Shown here in pieces: positions 45,383-54,319 of a DNA stretch of 64,000 nt. This stretch comes from Sthenelais limicola (lineage: Eukaryota > Annelida > Polychaeta > Phyllodocida > Sigalionidae). The position numbers and the translations under genes are program-made. Each line of letters starts with the position of its first letter. Position 1 is the stretch's first letter. A model generated the notes under the pieces. That model made no database searches and was not told the DNA's origin. It worked only from the letters and a program-made list of their open reading frames with translations. The stretch is from contig OW804094.1 in assembly GCA_942159475.1 (NCBI GenBank), positions 57,346,966-57,410,965 on the forward strand, read 5' to 3'.

Positions 45383-47599
45383 GATACGGCATATCGGGGA
45401 AGGACTGTCGAAGGTTTAAACAGTGTAGGAAATAACGACTTTAATGGTGTATTTACCGAGATTTGTGATGTTAACGATGCTTATATTCGCGGTGGTACGG
45501 GCAGCCATTGTTGTTTTGATTGCCATGACGATGGGATGGAAGGTGTACCGGATGTATCGCATTCTCTCGTTGAGTCGGCGAGAACTGTCATGGCCACCGT
45601 TGGCGAAGATTCATGTATTGTATTGAGTTCGGCAGGCGATTTATTTCCTACTACTTCTCCGATAGCTGTTTCTGATGAAAAAACTCTGGATGAAGGTATT
45701 TATAGCGATATGTGTCACGCTGTTACCGTTTTTCGTGGTTCTAATGACAATATTAGCGATGATTTTCGCATATTTACTTCGCCTATGTCCCCACAGGGTA
45801 GAGTCGTGGATGTTTACTCTGCTTGTGCGAGGGGTTCGTGTAAATGTACGCATGTTTTGGGAGACTGTACGACCCAACTCCTTCCGTGTCGCTGTGCGTA
45901 TTTATTATTCTCACTCCCGTGTGATCGTATCAGTAGTTATATCGATGTATTTTTCGGAATAATTGATGGTTTTGATGTTATCGATTCTCATGTGGATTCA
46001 TATGATTGTGAAAATTACAAATCTATTCTTGAACCTATGTACAAAGAGAAAATGGATTCTATTGTTAAAAACGAACTTGCGGAAGGATTTATATCTGCTG
46101 TGGATTATATTCCTACATGTATTCATGCATTAGGTGCTGTACCTAAACCGGATGGTGGGCTTAGACCCATAACAGATTGTAGTAGACCTTTATATAGATC
46201 TGTAAATGACCATTGTGACTCCCTGGTCAATGAATTTTCTTATAATTCGGTACATGATGCTGTTGATATGGTTGATCGTGATTTTTATATGTCGGTAATT
46301 GATATTAAATCGGCATACAGATCTGTTGCCATCAATCCTGACCACCGTCAATATTGTGGTTTTAGATGGGAATTGGAGGGTAAAACCAGAGTATTTATAG
46401 ATAACAGGTTGTGTTTTGGCCTGCGTACAGGTCCATGTATATTCAATTCCATCTCAAATTTTGTTGCTATGTGTATGCTTTGCTTGTACGAATGCCCTGT
46501 GGTAAATTACCTTGATGATTTCTTTGTGGCAAGCACCTCTTATGATATGTGTGTGTCTAGGAGGGATGACCTCATAGCCCTGCTACGTTTCCTTGGCTTT
46601 CATATTGCATGGAAGAAAGTCACCTCCCCTTCAAAGCAGTGTATTTATCTAGGTTTCCTTCTAGATACTGAGAACATGACTTTATCCCTCCCGGAGGAGA
46701 AGATTAAGAAATTATCATCTCTGCTTAGGACAGTGTCAACTAGCAAGTATATTAGGAAGAAAGAACTTGAGCGTTTGTGTGGTTATATTGCTCACTGTTC
46801 CACAGTTTTTCCTGGTGGAAGAACCTTTTGTAGGAGGTTTTTTGACCTTTATAAAATTATGCTGGCAAAAAAACTTAACCAGATTCACTTGTCTGAAGAA
46901 GCTCACATGGATTTAGCTTGGTGGTGCTCATTTTCGAAGGTGTTTAATGGTAAGTGTCTTCTGAAGAGGGACACTTATTATCTGCCTATGGTATCAGACT
47001 CATCATCAAAAGGTTATGCAGCTTATCTTGGTAACGATTGGTTAGCAGGGCCTTGGAATGAAGAGACTATTCCCTCATGTATGAACTTTACCACCCATAT
47101 ATACCCTGCCCCTGTGGAATCCAAGCTAGCCTCAAACATTAACATTCAGGAGCTGTACCCTATAGTGGTGGGCATTAGGAGATGGGGTCCTGTGTTGAGG
47201 GGCTTGTCTCTTCTATGCTTTATTGACAACACCCAAGTTATATGCATGTTGAGAAATGGATCTAGCACCAGTCGTCAGTGCATGGCATGGTTATATGAAC
47301 TTTATTGGATGTGTTTTATATATGATATTGTACTTTTGCCAAGATATATTAATACCAACAACAACCTGGTTGCTGATGCATTGTCTCGGTTACCATATTT
47401 GACAACTGATGCTGTTATTCCAGAATCCCTTGGTGCAGCAGATCTGTGCTGTGTCAATAATACTAATTTCATGTGCTCCAGGTCTTCAGAAGTGGTCATC
47501 GAAGATTCTAGAGCTCAAGGAGAGATCCCTGGCGGCATCCACAAGGACTCAGAGAGCTCGCCAGTGGACCCTATTCTGCAATTTTCTGAAGAGGAATAA
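45383..47599 (+). CDS. Pol (reverse transcriptase-RNase H) of the Ngaro-like element
   Basis: The frame is continuous with gag across one TAG (45380-45382); the first internal ATG is at 45536. RT motifs, counted from that ATG: KPDGGLRPITDCSRP (about 204), IDIKSAYRSVAINP (about 257), YLDD (325-328). RNase H follows with SDSSSKGYAAYLG, INIQELYPIVVGI, FIDNTQVICML and VADALSRL. All catalytic motifs look intact and no stop interrupts the body. The C-terminus overlaps the recombinase ORF in another frame. It would copy the element RNA into DNA. Confidence 0.85.
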   Translation, partial: DTAYRGRTVEGLNSVGNNDFNGVFTEICDVNDAYIRGGTGSHCCFDCHDDGMEGVPDVSHSLVESARTVMATVGEDSCIVLSSAGDLFPTTSPIAVSDEKTLDEGIYSDMCHAVTVFRGSNDNISDDFRIFTSPMSPQGRVVDVYSACARGSCKCTHVLGDCTTQLLPCRCAYLLFSLPCDRISSYIDVFFGIIDGFDVIDSHVDSYDCENYKSILEPMYKEKMDSIVKNELAEGFISAVDYIPTCIHALGAVPKPDGGLRPITDCSRPLYRSVNDHCDSLVNEFSYNSVHDAVDMVDRDFYMSVIDIKSAYRSVAINPDHRQYCGFRWELEGKTRVFIDNRLCFGLRTGPCIFNSISNFVAMCMLCLYECPVVNYLDDFFVASTSYDMCVSRRDDLIALLRFLGFHIAWKKVTSPSKQCIYLGFLLDTENMTLSLPEEKIKKLSSLLRTVSTSKYIRKKELERLCGYIAHCSTVFPGGRTFCRRFFDLYKIMLAKKLNQIHLSEEAHMDLAWWCSFSKVFNGKCLLKRDTYYLPMVSDSSSKGYAAYLGNDWLAGPWNEETIPSCMNFTTHIYPAPVESKLASNINIQELYPIVVGIRRWGPVLRGLSLLCFIDNTQVICMLRNGSSTSRQCMAWLYELYWMCFIYDIVLLPRYINTNNNLVADALSRLPYLTTDAVIPESLGAADLCCVNNTNFMCSRSSEVVIEDSRAQGEIPGGIHKDSESSPVDPILQFSEEE

Positions 47600-48407
47600 T
47601 ACCCCGCTCTTGCCTATCACTCCTTTGAAGCTGAACTCATTTGCAGCCTTCCTGTCTGCTTCTATGAAATTTTCATCAGTGTCTACCTATTTGGCAGGAG
47701 TGGTGGCCTATGCTAGGTTACATGATTTCCCTTCTGTGACCTTATCCAATCCAAGTGTGAAGAGTGTGCTAAAGGGTATAAAAAACTCGGATGGTGCTTC
47801 ATCATGCAAAGCTTTACCCATGACTCCTGTATTGTTATTAAAATTATTTCCTCATGTTAACATAAAAGAGGATTTGGACCTTCTGAACTGGTCAGCCTTT
47901 GTCTTCATGTTCAGGACTCTGGTACGTGTTAGCCACATCATATCTTCTCCTCACATGCTTCTCCGCAAGGACATTAAATTCTCAGGTGAAGTCATGTCTG
48001 TGAGGATTATCTCTTCAAAGACATCTGAGAAGCCTTTCTACATATATGTGAAACCTGTTTCATCCAAGAGACTGTGTGCAGTATTCTGGGCTAGAAAGCT
48101 ATTGGATCAACCTATGCCCTTGTCTGCTCAACTGTTTTCTTGTAAAAGTGTACCTGTTTTAACTTATGATATGCTGGCTGGAAAACTCAAGTACTTTCTT
48201 TCAAGGGCTGGTATAACTGGTCCTTACTCATCTCACTCCTTCCATAGAGGTGGAGCTTCCTTCATGTGTGCGCTAGGGATTCCCCGTAATGTTATAAAAA
48301 ATAGAGGACATTGGATGTCATCAGCAGTGGATTCCTATTTAGTTACATCTCCTGTGGAGCAACTCAGGGGTGAGGAAATAGTTGCTCAGGCTCTGAAAAA
48401 ACTATAA
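47409..48407 (+). CDS. Tyrosine recombinase of the Ngaro-like element
   Basis: 332 codons; the first part overlaps pol, so the true start may lie downstream. The N-terminal SAM-like region has TRTQRARQWTLFCNFLKR. The catalytic domain shows TLVRVSHI, HSFHRGGASF, RGHW and SAVDSYL (candidate Tyr). In relatives the His-x-x-Arg block reads HS-x-RR; here the Arg position is His (CAT at 48243-48245), one transition from CGT. If so, this copy's recombinase is weakened or dead. It would insert the circular cDNA without target duplication. Confidence 0.8.
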   Translation: MLLFQNPLVQQICAVSIILISCAPGLQKWSSKILELKERSLAASTRTQRARQWTLFCNFLKRNNTPLLPITPLKLNSFAAFLSASMKFSSVSTYLAGVVAYARLHDFPSVTLSNPSVKSVLKGIKNSDGASSCKALPMTPVLLLKLFPHVNIKEDLDLLNWSAFVFMFRTLVRVSHIISSPHMLLRKDIKFSGEVMSVRIISSKTSEKPFYIYVKPVSSKRLCAVFWARKLLDQPMPLSAQLFSCKSVPVLTYDMLAGKLKYFLSRAGITGPYSSHSFHRGGASFMCALGIPRNVIKNRGHWMSSAVDSYLVTSPVEQLRGEEIVAQALKKL

Positions 48408-48429
48408 CTTCTCTTCGGTTTGGCCCTTT

Positions 48430-48523
48430 GGTAAAAATAAACCTTGGCTCTGCTGGGGTTCATGGCCATTCCTTTGTTACGTTATCTATATTACTATCTG
48501 AGTTCACCAGTCTCCCAACATAT
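48430..48523 (+). repeat. Ngaro-like split repeat B1
   Basis: 94 bp starting GGTAAAAATAAACCTTGGCT, directly joined to A2. Its duplicate B2 is split between 48826-48854 and 50996-51060 by LINE-B. Confidence 0.9.
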
Positions 48524-48715
48524 GCAGAATCGATTCATCGGTGAATATATTTGGGTGACGCAACAGTGACTATTATGACGCATCATCAGGTGTGCGTCGT
48601 GTGAGCCAATCAACGCATGCCATCCCCTCACCCATTCGTTCCACCTGGAGGAACCCTCACTTTCCCTCCATCGCTCAACGCATATAGAGGTGTTGCCACG
48701 AGAAATTTTATTCTT
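48524..48715 (+). repeat. Ngaro-like split repeat A2
   Basis: 192 bp, nearly identical to A1. It is followed by 110 bp of spacer before B2. Confidence 0.9.
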
Positions 48716-48856
48716 AAAAATTTTTCTTACAATTGGGAAATTTCCCTTATGTATTTTTTGTCTGTGTATGTCTGTATGTATTTTATTGACATGTGTTTTG
48801 ATTCTATATGTTGTAATATGTATAGGGTAAAAATAAACCTTGGCTCCGCTGGGGTT

Positions 48857-50990
48857 TTTTTTTTTTTAAAGATTTTATTTCCACTGGGTACATCACCTCC
48901 AGGAGGAGTAGGATTTTACGGCGGACCCAGCTTGGGTTAGAAATTTACAAATGTACATGCCGTAGTGTAGGTATAATACATAAAGTGATAACAGGTAGCA
49001 GATAGAAGGTGGAAGGTAGAAGATAACCTCTTACTATGAGAGAGACTTCATAATGTTTGGACCGGACTATTGGTAAAATCAATGTTAAAGTTGAATGGCT
49101 ATACAGAAAGGTGACAGAAACGATAGCTGTTGTCATAAAATTAGTGGTTATACATTAACATTTCATGTTTGGACCGTACCATTGGGAGGAGTAGGGTAAG
49201 GCTATAAAAGAGGTACTGTGCTGCACTTGTAGGTGAACCTCTTTCTTATGAGAGTGACCTGACCATGTGCCAGTAAAAAAGAATTTATATAGAGCTGTGG
49301 TTTACATCAGTGTTTGTTTTAACCATTCCTTTTGCAGAGACTTAAATGCTTCAATATTCCCAATATTTCTAGACTTGGGGGTCAATTGATTCCAGGCTTT
49401 CGCCACCTTGTTAATCACAGAATTTTCCCCACATTTGGTTTTATAGAAGAAGGATGATAGTAAAGGGGCTTCATTTGCTCTAGTTGGGTTATTGTTATTA
49501 TGGGATTTGTATTTGTTAGATTTTGATCTAGCATAGCCAGTGATTCTCAGATGACTCTCTCTTCTGTAAAAAAGGAGGGGAATTTTCAGGTCTTTGTGCA
49601 GTTCCGCGGTGGGATAGAGGGGTTCAGCCCTTTGTATTGCTCTAAGAGCTTTATTTTGAATTCTTTGGAGTTTGTTAAGGTTATTTAGATGGGTGTTATG
49701 ATAAAGAATGTCTCCGTAGTCAAAAAAAGGGAGAATTTTGCTTTTGTAGACCAGAAGTGAGGCTTTTGTAGTCAGTAGGTGTCTGCCTCTTAGAAAGAGA
49801 AAAATCTTATGAGAAATAATTTTGATCAAGTTTCTTATGTGAGGTTGGAAGGAGAGTTTGTTATCAACTAAGACTCCTAGATATTTGTAGACTTGTACTG
49901 TCTCAAGAATTTTGTTGTTTAGGGATATATTTGGGGGTGGGGGGGTGTTTTTGGTTTGGGTTCTATTTATTAACATTAACTTGGTTTTAGTGGCGTTTAT
50001 AAGGAATTTGTTCTTGATACACCACCTCTCAAGGTTAGAAAGGTCTTGCTGCATATTATGATATAGGGATGCTTGAGATCGATTAGAGTGGTACAGTACT
50101 GTGTCGTCGGCATAAAGGAGGTATTTAGTATGTTCAAGATGGGCACCAATATCATTTATAAATATTAAGAACAGAAGAGGTCCAAGGATTGAGCCTTGGG
50201 GGACTCCTGATTTGATGAGGGCTAGGTCGGATAAGGTATTGTTAACAATAGTTTTTTGGTATCTATTGGATAAATAAGATTTAATCCAAGAGTGTAATTT
50301 TCCTCTGATTCCTATATTGAAAAGTTTAAGTAAAAGTATATTGTGGTCTACCATATCGAAGGCCTTTCTAAAATCAATAAAAGTAATAAGTGTGGGGATT
50401 TTTTTTTCATAGGCATATGCTAAATCATCAGTGAGATTGGAGATTGTATTGATAGTCGATTTTTGTGGAACAAAGCCAGATTGGTTAGGGTCAAGGATAT
50501 TATAAGTGTTTAAGTAAGATAAAATTCTAGAGTGTACAATTTTTTCTATTAGTTTGCTGGGTGTGGGTAATAGGGATATGGGGCGATAGTTATTTATTTG
50601 AGTTGATTCCCCTCCTTTAAAAAGAGGGACAACCTTGGCTGTTTTCCATGCATTGGGAAAAATTTGGCTGGAAAAGGAAAGATTAATGCAAAAGGTAAGT
50701 TCAGAGAGAAGGATCGCAAAAGAGTCTCTGACTATTGAGTTAGATAGATTGTCAAGAGCTGATGATTTAGAGATATTAATTTTAGTGATGAGACCTAGTA
50801 ATTCAATCTCATTTACAGTGATTTCACAGAGACTAGATTGTTTGGCTAGATTGGGGGTAGTCCAAGGACTATTTGGTAACCCAGTTAGTAGGTTATCAGT
50901 AATGTTCGCAAAATATTTATTGATAAAATTAGGTAGATCATTCTTATTGATAGGCTGGTCATTGTCATCGCTCAAGTTAATTTCATTCTG
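48857..50990 (-). mobile_element. LINE-B, 5'-truncated, minus strand, inside B2
   Basis: The 3' end is a T-run on the plus strand (a poly-A tail). Then come a 3' untranslated region of about 430 bp and a single long ORF. The target duplication is TGGGGTT (48850-48856 and 50991-50997), and comparison with B1 confirms the empty site. The 5' end is truncated within ORF2, so only RT remains. It is the youngest insertion in this nest. Confidence 0.9.
49302..50975 (-). CDS. LINE-B reverse transcriptase (truncated ORF2)
   Basis: 557 codons with no stop. The frame is open to the truncated 5' end; the first codon shown is TTG, not a true start. Motifs in order: NNYRPISLLPTPSKLIEK, FIDFRKAFDMVDH, SGVPQGSILGPLLFLIFIND, YADD active site, VYKYLGVLVD. 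A C-terminal region ends AWNQLTPKSRNIGNIEAFK. This is a CR1/jockey-group non-LTR RT. The endonuclease is missing through 5' truncation. The open frame indicates recent insertion. It is a different subfamily from LINE-A and LINE-C. Confidence 0.9.
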   Translation of the reverse strand: MSDDNDQPINKNDLPNFINKYFANITDNLLTGLPNSPWTTPNLAKQSSLCEITVNEIELLGLITKINISKSSALDNLSNSIVRDSFAILLSELTFCINLSFSSQIFPNAWKTAKVVPLFKGGESTQINNYRPISLLPTPSKLIEKIVHSRILSYLNTYNILDPNQSGFVPQKSTINTISNLTDDLAYAYEKKIPTLITFIDFRKAFDMVDHNILLLKLFNIGIRGKLHSWIKSYLSNRYQKTIVNNTLSDLALIKSGVPQGSILGPLLFLIFINDIGAHLEHTKYLLYADDTVLYHSNRSQASLYHNMQQDLSNLERWCIKNKFLINATKTKLMLINRTQTKNTPPPPNISLNNKILETVQVYKYLGVLVDNKLSFQPHIRNLIKIISHKIFLFLRGRHLLTTKASLLVYKSKILPFFDYGDILYHNTHLNNLNKLQRIQNKALRAIQRAEPLYPTAELHKDLKIPLLFYRRESHLRITGYARSKSNKYKSHNNNNPTRANEAPLLSSFFYKTKCGENSVINKVAKAWNQLTPKSRNIGNIEAFKSLQKEWLKQTLM

Positions 50991-51060
50991 TGGGGTTCAT
51001 GGCCATTCCTTTGTTACGTTATCTATATTACTATCTGAGTTCACCAGTCTCCCAACATAT

Positions 51061-51539
51061 ACTATAATATCAGGTCTATATTACCTAAGATGGACAATAT
51101 AAGGAATGAATTATTAAATAAGGAATTAGAGCTACTTATCCTAACTGAAAGTTGGTTAAAGGAAGAGATTCATAATGGTATGATATCGAGTCCAGGATAT
51201 TCTATATTCAGATTAGACAGAGAAACAGGAATCAAGGAGGAGGAATTTGTTGTTACATAAGAGAAGATTATTTTGTAGAAAGTTTAACGAATTGGAAGGT
51301 GTCTAATGCTAACAGTGAAATTTTGGGACTAAAGATCTGGCGACCGAATAATCCTAGCTATAAGATAATTGCTATGTATCGCCCGCCGGGTGGTAATTTG
51401 AATTCATATTTTATTGATCTTGATATGGTAATGAAAAACTGTAGGCCCTATATTGCGGGAAAATGAGAATGTTATTATAACCGGTGATATAAATATCGAT
51501 ACCTTAGTTAAAGACAATAAGAGTAAAGCACTTCAGCAA
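51061..51539 (+). pseudogene. LINE-A endonuclease, middle part
   Basis: Resumes from the Ngaro-like junction with NIRSILPKMDN and LLILTESWLKE (catalytic Glu). A shift near 51231 leads to ICCYIREDYFVES. Then come AMYRPPGGNLN and, after another one-base shift near 51463, VIITGDINIDTL. These are the APE-type endonuclease motifs that nick target DNA. It is interrupted at 51540 by a short inverted-repeat element. Confidence 0.75.
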
Positions 51540-52029
51540 TAGGCAAGATTTGAATTACCCAGGTTGGCTTGAGATAAGTCAGCTGACACTAATTTCATAG
51601 ACCAAGCGAGGCCAGTCTGAGGGTGGGAGGGGCCCTGACCACAGCTGTAGGTATGTGCCTCCCCACACCCGCTGACACACAGTGCAACCACATGCATTAT
51701 GCACTCAACCTGCACCTACATACAGCGCATCCAATGACCTGTTGAGATTTGTTCTAATAATTGTTTTCCATAATTATCTGAGGAAAATAAATTAATATGC
51801 AGATAGGGCATGGTGTTGTCTCATATATCCTCAAGTTTGGTGGCAATATTAGATGTTTTTCTGCCTCTAAAATGACTTTTATTAAGGGCCCCTCTCTGCG
51901 TCCATTGGAACCTGCACCCACATAATGTAAACACAGGTGGCTTGACCCCTCTTCCGGTCAAATTTACCCAAGATCCTCTACTCAGGCCCCAGTCTACCAG
52001 TCAGCATATCCCATTCCGAATCTTGTCTA
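51540..52029. mobile_element. Short inverted-repeat element inside LINE-A, 490 bp
   Basis: The left end is TAGGCAAGATTTGAATTACC; the reverse complement of the right end is TAGACAAGATTCGGAATGGG. The interior is non-coding. Read as TA target duplication it would be a Tc1/mariner-type MITE. Removing both TA pairs instead joins the LINE-A frame exactly (LQQ then FIDSTNLISHI), which would mean the ends include TA and no duplication is present. Confidence 0.7.
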
Positions 52030-54317
52030 TTCATAGATAGTACAAATTTGATCAGTCATATTAAAGATATTACACGGTATGGGGTACAAAGAGATACAAT
52101 TATTGATCACTTCCTGATAAGAAGTCAAATTGATGAGAGCTGGTGTAATTATTTATTCTGTGTCGGACCACCAAGCAATATATGTGATTATGAGAAAGAA
52201 AACAGAACCAAAGAAAAAGGTGGCAATAAAAGGAAGATGTTTAACAAATTATAACCTTCATTCTTAGAAAAGGGAACTAGAAAAAATTGATTGAAAAGAA
52301 TATTATATATTAACTGATCCTGATAATTGTTGGAACTTTATTTATAGTAACTTGGTACGAATAATTAATAAAATTGCTCCTTATAAGGAATTCAAGGAGA
52401 GAGATGTAAGACCAGGTTGGTATACAGCAGAAATAATAGAGCTGACTAAAGATAGAGAGAGATTGTATAAAATAGCCAATAGGACGAAGAAAGTTGGAGA
52501 TGTAAGATCAGCTAGAGCAGCCCGCAGCTCATGTAACAACAGAACGAAAAGTGCTAAATCCGATTATTATAAAAATTTATTGGACAGACATAGAAAAGAC
52601 TCGATTAAGTTTTGGAAAGTATTAAAGGAAGTTGATAAGAAAGCAGAATGCAATATATCTAACCTGATAATTGATAGTAAAAGTATACATGGGTATGATT
52701 TGGCGAATAGTCTGAATAAGTACTTTTGTGAAGTTGGAGAGAAAATCAATGAATTGATTGGTAATCATGAAAATAAGAGGTACAATGAAAAACGAGGTGA
52801 ATTGTTAGGAAATATTGAGGTCGATCTTGATGAAACCTTGAAATTATTTAAGAACATTGATATAAATAAGAGCTCAGGGTGTGATACTATCTCTACAAGA
52901 ATTTACAGAGATTGCTTTATAATAATTACAAAGCAAATGGTACACTTGTATAAAATGTCTATTCGCATGGGAATCTTCCCACATAAATGGAAATACCGAT
53001 TCCAAAGGTAAATAATCCCAGATCACAAAACGATGTAAGACCGATTTCACTCACACACGTGGCTGGAAAAATCTTAGAAAAATTGTTGTGGACCAATTGA
53101 TGAATTTTTTGTGTTTTAAGGGAATAATAATAATAGTGAGCAGCAGAAGGGGTATCAAAAGGGTAAATCAATGACAGATGCATTGGTGGAATTTATTAGT
53201 GATGTTAATAGAGCTACAAGCCTTAAGAAAATCACTGTGGCATGTTTCGTGGATTTCAGCAAGGCCTTTAATTCAGTTGTTCCTGCTTTAATGTTAAATA
53301 AATTAGAAGATATAGGTTTAGAAAAAGAATTAAGAAAATGGTTTGAATCTTATTTGACTAATCGTTCACAAAAAGTTAGTTAAATGGTGTTACCTCCGAT
53401 GTATTATGTATCAATTATGGCATGCCACAAGGATCTATTTTGGGGCCAATCATGTATTTAATCTATGCTAATGACTTGAAGCACTTAAATTTAGGTACAA
53501 AATATTTACAATATGCCGATCACACGGTTTTCTATTTTTCTGGAAAGGATAAGACAGAGTGGCAAAGAATACTTAATAAAGATATGGAAATATAAGGTAA
53601 TAGACTTTTAGTGAACAGTAAGAAGACAAAGATTATGGTATTCGGTGTGGATAAAAACAAAGGTAATGATAATGATGTACTTAATGTTATTTTTGATAAG
53701 GAAAATATAGATAGAGTCAAAGCTTACACTTATTTAGGAGTGACGGTTGATGAAATGTTACAAATGAAACAGCAGTTTAATAGCCTTGTGAAGCAATTGA
53801 ATGACAAAATATTTGCCTTCAGAAAAATTAGATCAAATGTGACGAAATTTGCGGCAATACTAATAGCAAAATCAAAAATGTTATCGATATTTGACTATAG
53901 TTTGTTTAGTTTATGTTGTTTGACACAGAAACTGAGAAAGACCTAAATAAACTGCAAAAGGTACAGAATAGAATCCTACGTATAGCACTGGGGTGCGATT
54001 ATCATGTCAGTAATATTGAGATTTTAAGGCTAACAGGAGTTATGAACATCAAACAGAGGTTAAAGTACAACTTATATAATATTGGATACAAAGAAGTGTA
54101 CCTAAATGGTAAAGCTACCTTCCCCGCAAGAAACACAAGGCAAGCCCAGGCTCCTATGTTAGGACACTTTGCTCCGAAAACCAGTAGAGATGAAAGGTGT
54201 TTATTGAATTGTATAAATATGTCTTGGAACAATCTCAGTCCAGACCTGCGATTAATTGGTGACGAAAAAATCTTTAAGAGTACCTTAAAAAGGCAAATCA
54301 AAGATGAGAATAGATAA
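52030..54317 (+). pseudogene. LINE-A endonuclease C-terminus and reverse transcriptase
   Basis: Starts FIDSTNLISHIKDITRYG, followed by IIDHFLI. The linker is at 52352-53011 (RPGWYTAEIIELTKDRERLY). RT motifs: CFVDFSKAFNSV, YGMPQGSILGPIMYLIYAND, YADH where the active-site YADD is expected (His codon at 53521-53523), AYTYLGVTVDE, and a C-terminal WNNLSPDLRLIGDEKIFK. Stops or shifts occur near 53010, 53380, 53594 and 53940. It is homologous throughout to LINE-C ORF2 and clearly inactive. Confidence 0.85.
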
Positions 54318-54319
54318 AG

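Larger units (their letters stand above)
44318..51060 (+). mobile_element. Ngaro-like tyrosine-recombinase retrotransposon
   Basis: Order: A1, gag, pol (RT-RNase H), recombinase, B1, A2, spacer, B2. A1 and A2 are both 192 bp; B1 and B2 are both 94 bp once the LINE-B insertion is removed. This split-repeat layout with a tyrosine recombinase defines Ngaro/PAT-type elements. Without LINE-B the element is about 4.6 kb. It interrupts LINE-A without target duplication, as expected for recombinase-mediated integration. Confidence 0.9.

Noticed and set aside
48617..48940. 107-codon frame starting inside repeat A2
   Set aside because: Duplicate of the A1 leader continuing into spacer and the LINE-B tail; not a gene.
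50635..51102. 155-codon plus-strand frame
   Set aside because: Antisense shadow of the LINE-B reverse transcriptase running into the B2 repeat.
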